Positions 19,301-26,000 of a stretch of DNA of 26,000 bases are shown piece after piece. The stretch is from assembly GCA_029747585.1 (NCBI GenBank), contig JAPEVF010000648.1:1-26000 (forward strand), in the 5' to 3' direction. A program made the translations under genes and the position numbers. The stretch is from Pleurotus djamor. Taxonomy: Eukaryota > Basidiomycota > Agaricomycetes > Agaricales > Pleurotaceae. Below the pieces are notes generated by a model, which searched no databases, was not told where the DNA came from, and saw only the letters and a list, made by a program, of their open reading frames with translations. The first letter of the stretch is position 1; the number at the start of each line of letters is the position of its first letter.

Positions 19301-21564
19301 AGCAGATCAAGGGACTCATCACTTCTGAACCCATCTTGGCTGCTCCCATCGAATCCCGGCCGTGGCGACTTGAGGCTGACAGCTCAGACTTTGCAACTGG
19401 CGCCGTTCTCTCGCAGTTGAACCCCGAGGACGACAAATGGCATCCTGTGGCATTCTTTTCCAAGTCCCTATCCCCGGCAGAGCGCAACTATGAGATTCAC
19501 GATAAAGAGATGCTCTCAATTATTCGTGGACTCGAAGAATGGCGGCATTACCTGGAAGGTGCTGAATCGGAGTTCGAGATATGGACTGACCACAAAAATC
19601 TAGAGTATTTCACCAAGGCGCAGAAACTCAATCGCCGTCAAGCTAGATGGTCTCTCTACTTATCCCGCTTCGATTTCACTCTTCACCACCGACCTGGCCG
19701 TTCTATGGGGAAACCCGACGCTCTATCCCGCCGCGCTGACCATGGCAATGGAAAGGACGACAACCAGAACCAAGTACTTCTGAAACCCGCTTTCTTCGCC
19801 GTTCGAGCAGTCGAAACGGCGTTGGAAGGGGAGGAAATAGGCATTCTGGGTGAAATCCGCGCGGGATTGCGCTCTGGGACTCTGGAAGAACCTGTTGCCA
19901 AAGCCGCTCTTGAAGTCAAAAAGCTTCGGGGTTCACGCAAAGCCGTTCGGGGTTCAGAATGGGAAGAAAGCAATGGTCTGTTGCTCTTTCGAGGCAAAGT
20001 CTATGTGCCGAATACCGGAGATCTTCGACGCCGTATCGTTGAACAGCACCATGACTCCAAGGTAGCTGGACACCCTGGTCGTTTCAAGACATTGGAACTT
20101 GTATCCCGCAACTACTGGTGGCCCAACCTCTCTCGCTACATCGGCTCCTACACCAAGCATTGTGACTTGTGTCTCCGCACCAAGCCTCAACGCCGAATGC
20201 CGTTGGGAGAGCTAGCACCGTTGGAAATCCCGGAAGAGCGGTGGAAGCGCATCAGTGTGGACTTTATCGTTGAGCTCCCTCAGTCTGATGGCTATGATGC
20301 CATCATGAATGTGGTTGACTATGTCAGTAAACGAGCTCACTTTATCCCGACACACACCACCGTTTCGGCATTGGGTGCGGCCAACTTGTTCCTTCAGCAT
20401 GTCTGGAAACTCCACGGGCTTCCGAACGCCGTTGTCTCAGATCGTGGAACGCAGTTCATTGCGGAGTTCACGCGGGAAATTTACGAAAAACTCGGGATTC
20501 AACTTGCAGCATCGACGTCTTACCATCCTCAAACAGATGGTCAGACNGAACGGTGTAATCAAGAACTGGAACAGTACCTTCGGACTTACACCAATCAGCG
20601 TCAGAACAACTGGGCTCAACTTTTGCCAATGGCGGAATTCGCATACAACAACCACATCCACAATACGACTCAGCAAACGCCGTTCATCCTCGACACTGGC
20701 CGNCANCCTCGCATGGGNTTCGAACCCCGGACCAGTGGTCGAGTTGAAGAAGCAAAGGAGTTCGTATCCCGGATGAAAACCGCTGTTGAAGAAGCGAAGT
20801 CTGCCATTGCCAAAGCCCAGGACGACATGAAGAGGTACTATGACCAACGCCGAACGCCGATGCCGCATCTGAATCCTGGTGACAAGGTCTGGCTTGACTC
20901 CTCCGATATCAATCTTTACCAACCCTCCAAGAAACTTGCACATGCGCGCTTAGGCCCATACAAGATTCTTGCAAAGGTTGGAAAGATGTCTTATCGCCTC
21001 GAGTTGCCACCAGCCCTATCCCGCCTCCACCCGGTATTCCCAATTGTGAAGCTGACACCTTGGGATGAGGACCCAATCGAATCCCGGAGACCACGAACCC
21101 CGCCGCCTCCTGAACTTGTCGATGGCGAAGAAGAATACGAGGTTGACTTTATCAAGAACAGTCGACGCTTTGGAAGATGGAAGAAGCTTCAATACCTTGT
21201 GCACTGGAAAGGCCACGGGATTGAAGCAGACACTTGGGAACCAGTCGAAAACTTGGGTAACGCAAAGAAGAAGATATCAGAATTCTACAAGGCGAATCCC
21301 GGAGCGATTCAAGCGACAACGTTAGCAGGCGAAATCTTCCAACACCGGAAAGACTTCAAGGCTGCAACCAATCGATGGCGACAGCAACAAGAACCTGGGA
21401 TGGATTCTAACGCCGTTCAAGCTACGAACGCCGCTCTCAGCATATGGCAGAACAGGACGGACGTGAAGGCTGCTGCAGAGAAATGGCGAAGGAAACATGA
21501 ACCAAACTGGCAAAGGAAACAGGAACCTATGCGTCGAGACGCCGCATCTAGGAGGGGGGGGTAG
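16351..21564 (+). CDS. Gag-Pol polyprotein with C-terminal chromodomain
   Basis: A single 1,737-codon frame from an ATG in good context (CAACCATGA). Retrotransposon Gag core is at about residues 125-230 and a CCHC knuckle at 305-318 (C-X2-C-X4-H-X4-C). The aspartic protease has DSG at 462-464. Reverse transcriptase has D799 and YLDD at 862-865. RNase H has D1010. The integrase zinc finger spans H1233 to C1271/C1274, and its catalytic triad D1304, D1364 and E1400 has the classic D-35-E spacing. The GPY/F module is near 1535, and the chromodomain at about 1594-1650 includes YLVHWKGHG and DTWEP. All catalytic residues are intact. Family knowledge: the chromodomain steers integration toward marked chromatin. 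After it lie two degenerate ~28-residue repeats. The stop codon TAG abuts the 3' LTR, and the last codons (R-R-G-G) are the polypurine tract itself. Unknown bases affect residues near 1399 and 1451-1456. Confidence 0.97.
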   Translation: MSSMPGQPVALPANAVQALSILWSDLQKQAALADSQGIAIAQISQTLDAIAARMQLPPRSPSPPMAEPPTPVTPPSTVRIPAPRGEKLKPANPPAFDGSRANGVHFLNSVNIWFQLRPDLFVSDQARILWTLSYFSKGRAQEYANRCFRMNTANTTTWTAFETAFKSRFFPLNERELARVKLESSTWHQHNRTFDEYLDEFQELADQADYPLGAQLTLKFRKGLHRGIQDQIAESSVLNPGDDDTIGWYTAAQTIWNNMQANTAFRAAESRTPLETIDLPEQAPPSPPTPAAINHHEPRPIPIQCLRCNSTQHEDRDCPCRFDLQHMTKEEAERLLDKLSRSTKTNPQVKDKTKELPQRRRIPGTPSTAFNRFSCLPVEEPSVVTETNPEETNPAPTPANPDTPQESKGVPTPPKTRRPGWEKRLPKRFQVSATPSALSLDMDISVQATDTESRFHLHALLDSGASGLFIHPNYVEKCGFSTRPLSSPIPVYNVDGTMNQEGSIREVVDLVLRYKDHSERALFAVTNIGKQDIIVGYSWLKEHNPEVNWQTKEVKMSRCPRVCSTCREELKEIRRIRHRESRHLRQCRLGPTPFIDDEPVDLPALLETDDSDDPEVYEPNAGDRLFSAIPPPTPDYAIQIRSMEIRASETISQRLAIAFQKNKAVESRNADFPDLFTEFESVFAKEAFDELPQSRPWDHAIELVDGSEPANCKVYPLSPVEQRELDAFIEENLNTGRIRPSKSPMASPVFFIKKKDGSLRLVQDYRKLNSMTIKNRYPIPLISELVDKLKNARYFTKLDVRWGYNNVRIKEGDEWKAAFRTNRGLFEPLVMFFGLTNSPGTFQTMMNDLFRDLITEGVVIIYLDDILIFTESRDEHRKVLRRVLKILQDNKLYLRPEKCEFEQTKIEYLGVVVSEGKVEMDPAKVAGVAEWPEPRNQTELQSFLGFVNFYRRFMKDYSHIARPLFDIQNAKEWTWTGRERTAFEQIKGLITSEPILAAPIESRPWRLEADSSDFATGAVLSQLNPEDDKWHPVAFFSKSLSPAERNYEIHDKEMLSIIRGLEEWRHYLEGAESEFEIWTDHKNLEYFTKAQKLNRRQARWSLYLSRFDFTLHHRPGRSMGKPDALSRRADHGNGKDDNQNQVLLKPAFFAVRAVETALEGEEIGILGEIRAGLRSGTLEEPVAKAALEVKKLRGSRKAVRGSEWEESNGLLLFRGKVYVPNTGDLRRRIVEQHHDSKVAGHPGRFKTLELVSRNYWWPNLSRYIGSYTKHCDLCLRTKPQRRMPLGELAPLEIPEERWKRISVDFIVELPQSDGYDAIMNVVDYVSKRAHFIPTHTTVSALGAANLFLQHVWKLHGLPNAVVSDRGTQFIAEFTREIYEKLGIQLAASTSYHPQTDGQXERCNQELEQYLRTYTNQRQNNWAQLLPMAEFAYNNHIHNTTQQTPFILDTGXXPRMXFEPRTSGRVEEAKEFVSRMKTAVEEAKSAIAKAQDDMKRYYDQRRTPMPHLNPGDKVWLDSSDINLYQPSKKLAHARLGPYKILAKVGKMSYRLELPPALSRLHPVFPIVKLTPWDEDPIESRRPRTPPPPELVDGEEEYEVDFIKNSRRFGRWKKLQYLVHWKGHGIEADTWEPVENLGNAKKKISEFYKANPGAIQATTLAGEIFQHRKDFKAATNRWRQQQEPGMDSNAVQATNAALSIWQNRTDVKAAAEKWRRKHEPNWQRKQEPMRRDAASRRGG
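21316..21510 (+). repeat. Two degenerate repeats in the polyprotein tail
   Basis: Downstream of the chromodomain, AGEIFQHRKDFKAATNRW is followed by QQQEP, then after a spacer ALSIWQNRTDVKAAAEKW is followed by RRKHEP. The units share an (I)(F/W)Q-R-D-KAA-(N/E)-(K/R)W-EP pattern. A third partial copy (WQRKQEP) closes the tail. The function is unknown; it might be a duplicated helical nucleic-acid or self-association segment. Confidence 0.6.
21551..21563 (+). other. Polypurine tract of chromovirus
   Basis: A purine run with ten G (GGAGGGGGGGG then TA) ends next to the 3' LTR at 21565. It overlaps the last four sense codons and the TAG stop of the polyprotein. Confidence 0.8.
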
Positions 21565-22334
21565 TGTAAGGGGACACTCAATTCCAACCCCTAGCCCCTC
21601 TGTTTCCACCTCCTTACAGGTCTCCCCGCCCACCATCGCTGCTACGAATCCCGGTCGAATCCCGAATCCCGGTGCGAATGCCGTTCGCACCCTGCGCGCA
21701 CCCATCACCATCCTTCGTCGCCCAACCCCACTTCCATAAGTGACTGTATCAATCTTCTGAGTGTTGCAGGAGGTAGTATACACCTATACTATTATCCTCC
21801 TGCAAGGGCTTTCCTTAATCTACAACGCCCCATGAGCTACGCCCATCACAAGTTGCCAACCTCGAACCCCGGTTGAACCTCGCCACCCTTCGGACTTGTA
21901 CATTTGTATATTTGTACACATGTCGAATCCCGGACGAATCCCGAACCCCACTGTATTTGTCATTTCGGGATTCGCCAATCCCTCACTCCTTTTCCTTTTC
22001 TCTCTCTTCTCTCTCTCTCACTTTCCTTTTCTTCTTTCGTTCGTTACAAGTCGAATCCCGTACGAACGCCGTTCACTCGGGATTCGGTGCTATTGTGCGC
22101 TCTACAGCATTGCTGTAGAACACATGTTACTTTACATCTTACTTATAATTATTAGGTACTGTCCATAGTTCGTATATAGAGCCGCCCTAGGTGGGTGGGA
22201 ATCCTTAGCCTTTTCTCTTCGGATTCCCTCCACCTAGGTGAGTAGGTACTTAGCTATTCCTAGCTATTACTAATATACTTCGGATTCCCTCCACCTAGGA
22301 GTTCCCCTGAGCCCCTCTCGGAGTTGCCCTTACA
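21565..22334 (+). repeat. Chromovirus 3' LTR
   Basis: 770 bp, TGTAAGG to CCTTACA, about 98.4% identical to the 5' LTR by eye. The last ~330 bp (R-U5 half, with TATA box, hairpin and direct repeats) are identical. Its right end is joined directly to sequence coding for the F-box of the next gene. Confidence 0.97.
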
Positions 22335-23870
22335 CCTCCTCCCATCTTCAAGCTTTCAGACGACATTGTCTCGGAAATATTTCTCATTGGAAAGGCTCAA
22401 GCTGAGCATCAAAAGTATCTTGATCAACGAGCATCGGTTCAGGTTCCGAGGTCTCCTGCCGGCCAGATGTTCCTTTTGAGCATCACGCACGTCTGTCGAC
22501 TTTGGCGTCAAATTGCGCTGGATACCCTCGAGCTTTGGTCTACCATCAACCTCGACACCAACCACCTCCCTTGGCACGCTGAATTGGTCAAGCGTTCAAA
22601 AGGGGCGCCTCTCCGCCTCTTTATATCAGGAGATACAGAGACACCGAACCCGGCATATTTCGCTATGGCATCACGGCTACTTGCAGAGAGTGGTCGATTA
22701 CTCCAAGTTTCCATTCAATCGTGCGGTTTCTTACAGAAGTCTATGTCCTTTCTTGATCTCAAAGCCGGCTTCAAATGTGCGCCATTACTCCAAAGCCTAT
22801 TTATCTATATCCTCGGAGAGGAGCTGCCCCAAAATCTGTTGTGGGACGAAATGCCCGCCCTTCAAACACTCCAACTGTGCACAAATCACTATCCCAATCT
22901 GCCGTCGCTACCGAATATGACTTGTTTATGCCTTGGTGTTCCTGCATTTCCCTGTGACATCTCGATTTTTAAGCTCCTGCAGCTTCTTCAAGGGTCTCCT
23001 TGTCTCGAAGTCGTTTCGGTAGCCTTTTCTTGGTCCATCGCGACTGACCGTCCACTGAGGGACCTTCGTGTATCCTTGCCCCAACTCACTCTGATTTCCT
23101 TCGCCTTCACATCAGAGCTCCAGTTCTCCATCTTCCGGCATCTCGATTTCCTGGAATCGGTATCCATCCGAGCAAAATATTCAAGCCCCCAGCAGCTCAC
23201 CAACAATCCCTTGTCACTGCTACAGGACGCTGTGGTTCGAAGATCGAACAAATGTCACGGATCTACAATCGAGAGAATTTCTCTCCAATACCAAGAAGAC
23301 CATGAATGGGGTAACTTTGACTTCAAAATTAAAGTATCCCTCCCCTCGGGAATTAATGGAGATACCGTCGACGCCCTCTTGTTGAGTCTTCCAATGCCTC
23401 GGGACTCAGCTGAAGACCTTTATTCGACTATTATTCAAACCCTCCCGTGGTCCGGCGCTTCACGTCTTGAGCTCTCCAATTTTTTGTTGCCCGAAATCTT
23501 TTCACTCGCTAGTGCCATCAGGTTTCTCGAGCTTAGTGCGTTCAACATCAAAGAATACCGTAATGATGGTACACAAGCTCTTACCTTGCTTCGCAGGAAG
23601 GATACCATCGAGTTTCCGTGCCCTCAGCTTGAGAGCATCACTATCAGCCATTCGCTGGCGTACAAAGATCATCATCGAGACGCGCAGGATATGTTCTCGG
23701 TTTTGGCGGATGTCATTTCTGAGAGGCGGCTTGTATCACCGTTACGCCTTGTTCAGCTACGCGGGTGNCGGATCCGGAGGAATACCTTAGAGTTTCTCGA
23801 GAAAATTATAACCGTTGAATGTGACGAAGAAACCAGGAATACGGGTGAGCGGTACTATAGGTTCGAATAG
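22335..23870 (+). CDS. F-box protein, 5' end cut at the chromovirus LTR
   Basis: From the first base after the LTR the frame reads PPPIFKLSDDIVSEIFLIG, the first half of an F-box, and continues with FLLSITHVCRLWRQIALDTL and ELWSTI, the typical second half in mushroom F-box proteins. F-box proteins recruit targets to SCF ubiquitin ligases through Skp1. The C-terminal ~400 residues are leucine-rich and variable, as usual for the substrate-binding part. The frame ends at TAG 23868-23870 with no break; one N falls at 23768. No ATG precedes the F-box: the frame is closed by a TGA inside the LTR, and the first ATG is 22467, in mid F-box. The original start has therefore been separated from the gene, and any product from 22467 would lack the first F-box helix. 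It is probably a pseudogene, unless an LTR-driven transcript splices in a new start. Confidence 0.82.
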   Translation, partial: PPPIFKLSDDIVSEIFLIGKAQAEHQKYLDQRASVQVPRSPAGQMFLLSITHVCRLWRQIALDTLELWSTINLDTNHLPWHAELVKRSKGAPLRLFISGDTETPNPAYFAMASRLLAESGRLLQVSIQSCGFLQKSMSFLDLKAGFKCAPLLQSLFIYILGEELPQNLLWDEMPALQTLQLCTNHYPNLPSLPNMTCLCLGVPAFPCDISIFKLLQLLQGSPCLEVVSVAFSWSIATDRPLRDLRVSLPQLTLISFAFTSELQFSIFRHLDFLESVSIRAKYSSPQQLTNNPLSLLQDAVVRRSNKCHGSTIERISLQYQEDHEWGNFDFKIKVSLPSGINGDTVDALLLSLPMPRDSAEDLYSTIIQTLPWSGASRLELSNFLLPEIFSLASAIRFLELSAFNIKEYRNDGTQALTLLRRKDTIEFPCPQLESITISHSLAYKDHHRDAQDMFSVLADVISERRLVSPLRLVQLRGXRIRRNTLEFLEKIITVECDEETRNTGERYYRFE

Positions 23871-24510
23871 GATATTGTCTGCGTCCTGCGTCTGTATGCA
23901 AGTCAGTTGTTTTCGATCAGCGTATCTGTCATTTCTCGTTTATCATGGTCACAGCGAGCACTTGAGCTATTTCTCTCCGTTGCTTGAATCTTCCTGACCC
24001 CTCGGGGTGGCATACCAATCTGGTCTCTATTGTGCGTTTGCAATGCGGTGATAGGGATCATAGGTCTCAAGATGAGGGCAATCAATCGTTTGACTCTCCC
24101 TCACCCATAAGACCATCAACCAGTACTTGTAGACTAGCTCTCTTTACGCAGATGCCTGATACCTACTTTAGTAGGTGAAGGTTTAGAAATGGACCCCTTT
24201 ACAGCATCACGGGGATGGCACAATCCTCCCACCCGATCAAACCATGTGATCTAAGACTTTCTCCTTCAGGCTTCGAGTCGTCGTCTTTCAATCATATTCT
24301 AGCACCCCTCCTTTGCTGTCTGGATTCTATGCCAGTCTTGAAAGTTTGGAGTTCAAATTGGTTCAACTGTTGGTAGGATGAGCTACAAGTATTCAAGGCG
24401 AAATGAGTCCCGAATCCCGATGCCGTTACCGGTATTCCCCCCGAGTCATAATAGCACCCTCGACATCCGCCTCCACGCTTGTGCACGTGTGTGCCATTGC
24501 TCGCGCAATT

Positions 24511-24531
24511 GGGAGGGGGGCGGGGGGCGGG
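24511..24531 (+). other. G-quadruplex-capable G run
   Basis: Within 21 bases there are five groups of three or more G separated by single A or C (GGGA, then GGGGGG, C, GGGGGG, C, GGG). This meets the usual sequence criterion for an intramolecular G-quadruplex. Confidence 0.6.
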
Positions 24532-24565
24532 TGTAGACACGACGCACACCCAGTCCAGCCTTGTT

Positions 24566-25070
24566 ACGACCGGCATTACGGAGACAGAGGAGCGGGATCG
24601 GTGGGCGTGCGCGTGGCAATTTTGAGTGGGGATATCACCGAGACGTTGGTGTTTGACGCGATATTCCTGATGGGAACCATAGAAGCGATTGGTTCGAAGG
24701 GAGCGAGGTCCTCTTCTGCCCGGGTGACGGTCACCCAAGCTGGGATGCTGTTTTCAAGCTGGAGAACGATGATATGGAGCCGAGAATCGACGGCGGTGAC
24801 GAGGAGCAGAGTGGTGATACTCAAGGTGCGACCGGGCAAAGGAAATATGACGAAGACGTGAACAAAGAGGGAAATGTTTATGATGTTGATAAGGCGGCGA
24901 ATGCGGACGCGTCGAAGGAAGGGTGGATTGACCGGACTCACTGATTGTTGCGGTATCTGATTGACGCCATAGATTCTCTTGACGATGTGGTTGAGCGGGG
25001 AGATCCAGGCGCGTGTTCTTCCACCAAACTACCTCCTTGTGGGGGTCCTGAGAGGTGTTGGTTCTTCTAA
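24566..25070 (+). pseudogene. Decayed coding-like frame with in-frame stops, unidentified
   Basis: One plus frame reads protein-like through two in-frame TGA codons (24654-24656 and 24942-24944) to TAA at 25068-25070. Between the stops are 95 sense codons containing DWFEGSEVLFCPGDGHPSWD and a hydrophilic, acidic tail (NDDMEPRIDGGDEEQSGD). After the second stop comes LLRYLIDAIDSLDDVVERGD. The composition is like a soluble protein, while the other plus frame and the minus frame look worse. I recognise no family. It might be an eroded gene or an unspliced one. Confidence 0.28.
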
Positions 25071-25426
25071 CTTCGTCGCGCCCTCCAGCTCTGATATGGA
25101 CTTTCCTTCGAGATAAGATGTTTCTTCAAGTGTGCTTTGGACGACAAAGACTCATTGGTGGTGGTGGGAGGAGTTGAAACTTGATGCGTCCAAATTAGGA
25201 AGGCGTTTCTGATCGAAGTCTCGATCACCATGTGGTCACATGTTGCCTATTTTCGCGTTTTGACGGTGTCGTGCCTGTTTCTCCATTTTCGTCGGCGTAC
25301 GGACTCGCGAAAGTCTCCCTGGACTCTCAGTCTCTTCCATACCCCTCTTTTCGTGGCTAGAACACGTTGATTGAACTTGCGCATCGACCATTCACATGAA
25401 ATCTCTAGCACTTTCGAGGGGGTCAT

Positions 25427-26000
25427 TCAGGTTTTGGGGAACGGAGGTTTTTCAAGCTGGCGCGTGTACCAGCCAAGGATACTGAATGACGGATTCTGTA
25501 AGTTTTCTAATCCCAGAAAACATAATCTATCCTCAGCGCAATCATAGATACTGTATGATTGCCTATCCCGGTCCAATTGTACACGGAACCGGGGCTCTTT
25601 GCTTTTCAGGGCGAGACTTTTTTCATGTAGATGGTCAGCATGAATTTCCAACCTTGAGCTCGAAATCTCGCAGGCCTCCTCAGCGAGCTGGTGCCTCAGA
25701 CAATCAAGGTTATCCAAGCTGCCATTCCCAGATATGCCATCCGGTCCCTCAAAATCCGAGCCGCACCTTTCGTCGTCACTAGTCTTATCTGAGACCGGCA
25801 AGTTGTACACCATCATTCCCAAAGAAATGGTGTGAACTGAAGGTCGGTTCCTTCCAAACTCAAGCCAATCATCGGCCGAGTCGACAGGTTCAGTGCCATG
25901 ACCAACACTCCTTGGCATGGCGCGAGGTACGATGGGTCTCTTGACCTGGTTGACAGGGCACTGACGCGACGTATGTCCCCGTTCTCGACAGGTAAAGCAG
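25427..26000 (-). CDS. CCHC zinc-knuckle protein, 5' partial
   Basis: The frame is open from the right edge of the window to a stop at 25427. Right at the edge it reads CFTCRERGHTSRQCP, a C-X2-C-X4-H-X4-C zinc knuckle, the retroviral Gag and RNA-binding type. About 170 residues follow without a known domain; they are rich in D, E and S, with SDDERCGSDFEGPDG and then a more hydrophobic C-terminus near SILGWYTRQLEKPPFPKT. It could be the C-terminal end of a retroelement Gag-like protein or a fungal CCHC-type host protein. No protease or reverse-transcriptase motif is visible downstream, which argues against an intact Gag-Pol. Confidence 0.55.
   Translation of the reverse strand, partial: CFTCRERGHTSRQCPVNQVKRPIVPRAMPRSVGHGTEPVDSADDWLEFGRNRPSVHTISLGMMVYNLPVSDKTSDDERCGSDFEGPDGISGNGSLDNLDCLRHQLAEEACEISSSRLEIHADHLHEKSLALKSKEPRFRVQLDRDRQSYSIYDCAEDRLCFLGLENLQNPSFSILGWYTRQLEKPPFPKT

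Larger units (their letters stand above)
15478..22334 (+). mobile_element. Complete Ty3/gypsy chromovirus with single Gag-Pol frame
   Basis: A full-length 6,857-bp LTR retrotransposon. Both LTRs are 770 bp and begin TGTAAGG and end CCTTACA, a perfect 7-bp inverted repeat. Domain order in one frame is Gag, CCHC knuckle, protease, reverse transcriptase, RNase H, integrase, GPY/F and chromodomain, which defines a chromovirus. The single fused frame and the internal complementarity between LTR and primer site match the Tf1/sushi type. The bases flanking the two ends (GAGAT left, CCTCC right) are not a target-site duplication. No frame-breaking change is visible; N bases affect four codons. Confidence 0.96.
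23871..25426. other. Gene-poor stretch with one decayed frame
   Basis: The first ~100 bp should hold the F-box gene's 3' UTR. A palindrome-like TACTTTAGTAGGT lies near 24165. A G-rich run at 24511-24531 and a decayed plus frame at about 24566-25070 are listed separately. From 25070 to 25426 one or more plus frames stay open in patches but show no known domain. Confidence 0.45.

Noticed and set aside
24292..24941. Two minus-strand frames with hydrophobic patches
   Set aside because: The opposite plus frame has a more protein-like composition; the hydrophobicity is what antisense of acidic codons yields.

Overview
The window reads as genomic DNA of a basidiomycete fungus, most likely an Agaricomycete. 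Spliceosomal introns of about 49-74 bp with GT...AG ends interrupt most host genes. Two genes belong to the fungal-specific FunK1 kinase family, there is an F-box protein of the mushroom type, and both copia and chromodomain-bearing gypsy retrotransposons are present. Single N bases (6726, 15159, 20546, 20703, 20706, 20718, 23768) point to draft-quality sequence, so isolated one-base frameshifts should be treated with caution.

Layout. 1-~1376: 3' end of a Ty1/copia element (Pol C-terminus, polypurine tract, 3' LTR). ~1425-3104, minus strand: an acylaminoacyl-peptidase gene whose propeller and oxyanion-loop region remain, but which breaks off where the copia LTR begins, before the catalytic serine. 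3105-7084: about 4 kb with no gene I can defend, only decayed-looking reading frames. 7144-9717 (plus) and 9911-12214 (minus): two convergent FunK1-family kinase genes. The first keeps the HRD and DLD catalytic motifs; the second appears to have lost them. 12917-13778, minus strand: a small three-exon gene with a serine-rich basic N-terminus and a Tudor/PWWP-like module. 15478-22334: a complete 6.86-kb chromovirus with two 770-bp LTRs and one 1,737-codon Gag-Pol-chromodomain frame. 22335-23870: an F-box gene whose similarity begins exactly at the LTR edge and which lacks a start codon before its F-box. 23871-25426: no solid gene, one decayed frame. 25427-26000, minus strand: a protein with a CCHC zinc knuckle, cut by the window edge.

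The most interesting object is the chromovirus. A 10-nt segment about 34 nt downstream of its TATA box is perfectly complementary to the sequence 2 nt inside the 5' LTR, which is the arrangement of self-primed Tf1/sushi elements. The element is also strewn with one short nucleotide word family (GAAYNCCG, mainly GAATCCCG and GAACGCCGTT) on both strands, in the LTRs and in all three codon phases of the coding region. That pattern is hard to explain by protein sequence. The LTRs differ at about 12 sites, all in the U3 half, and the flanks show no target-site duplication, which suggests a recombinant copy.

The host genes do not form an obvious pathway. The common theme is a repeat-rich accessory region in which retroelements have cut at least two genes (the peptidase and the F-box gene) and in which a lineage-expanded kinase family has produced one apparently active and one apparently inactive member.
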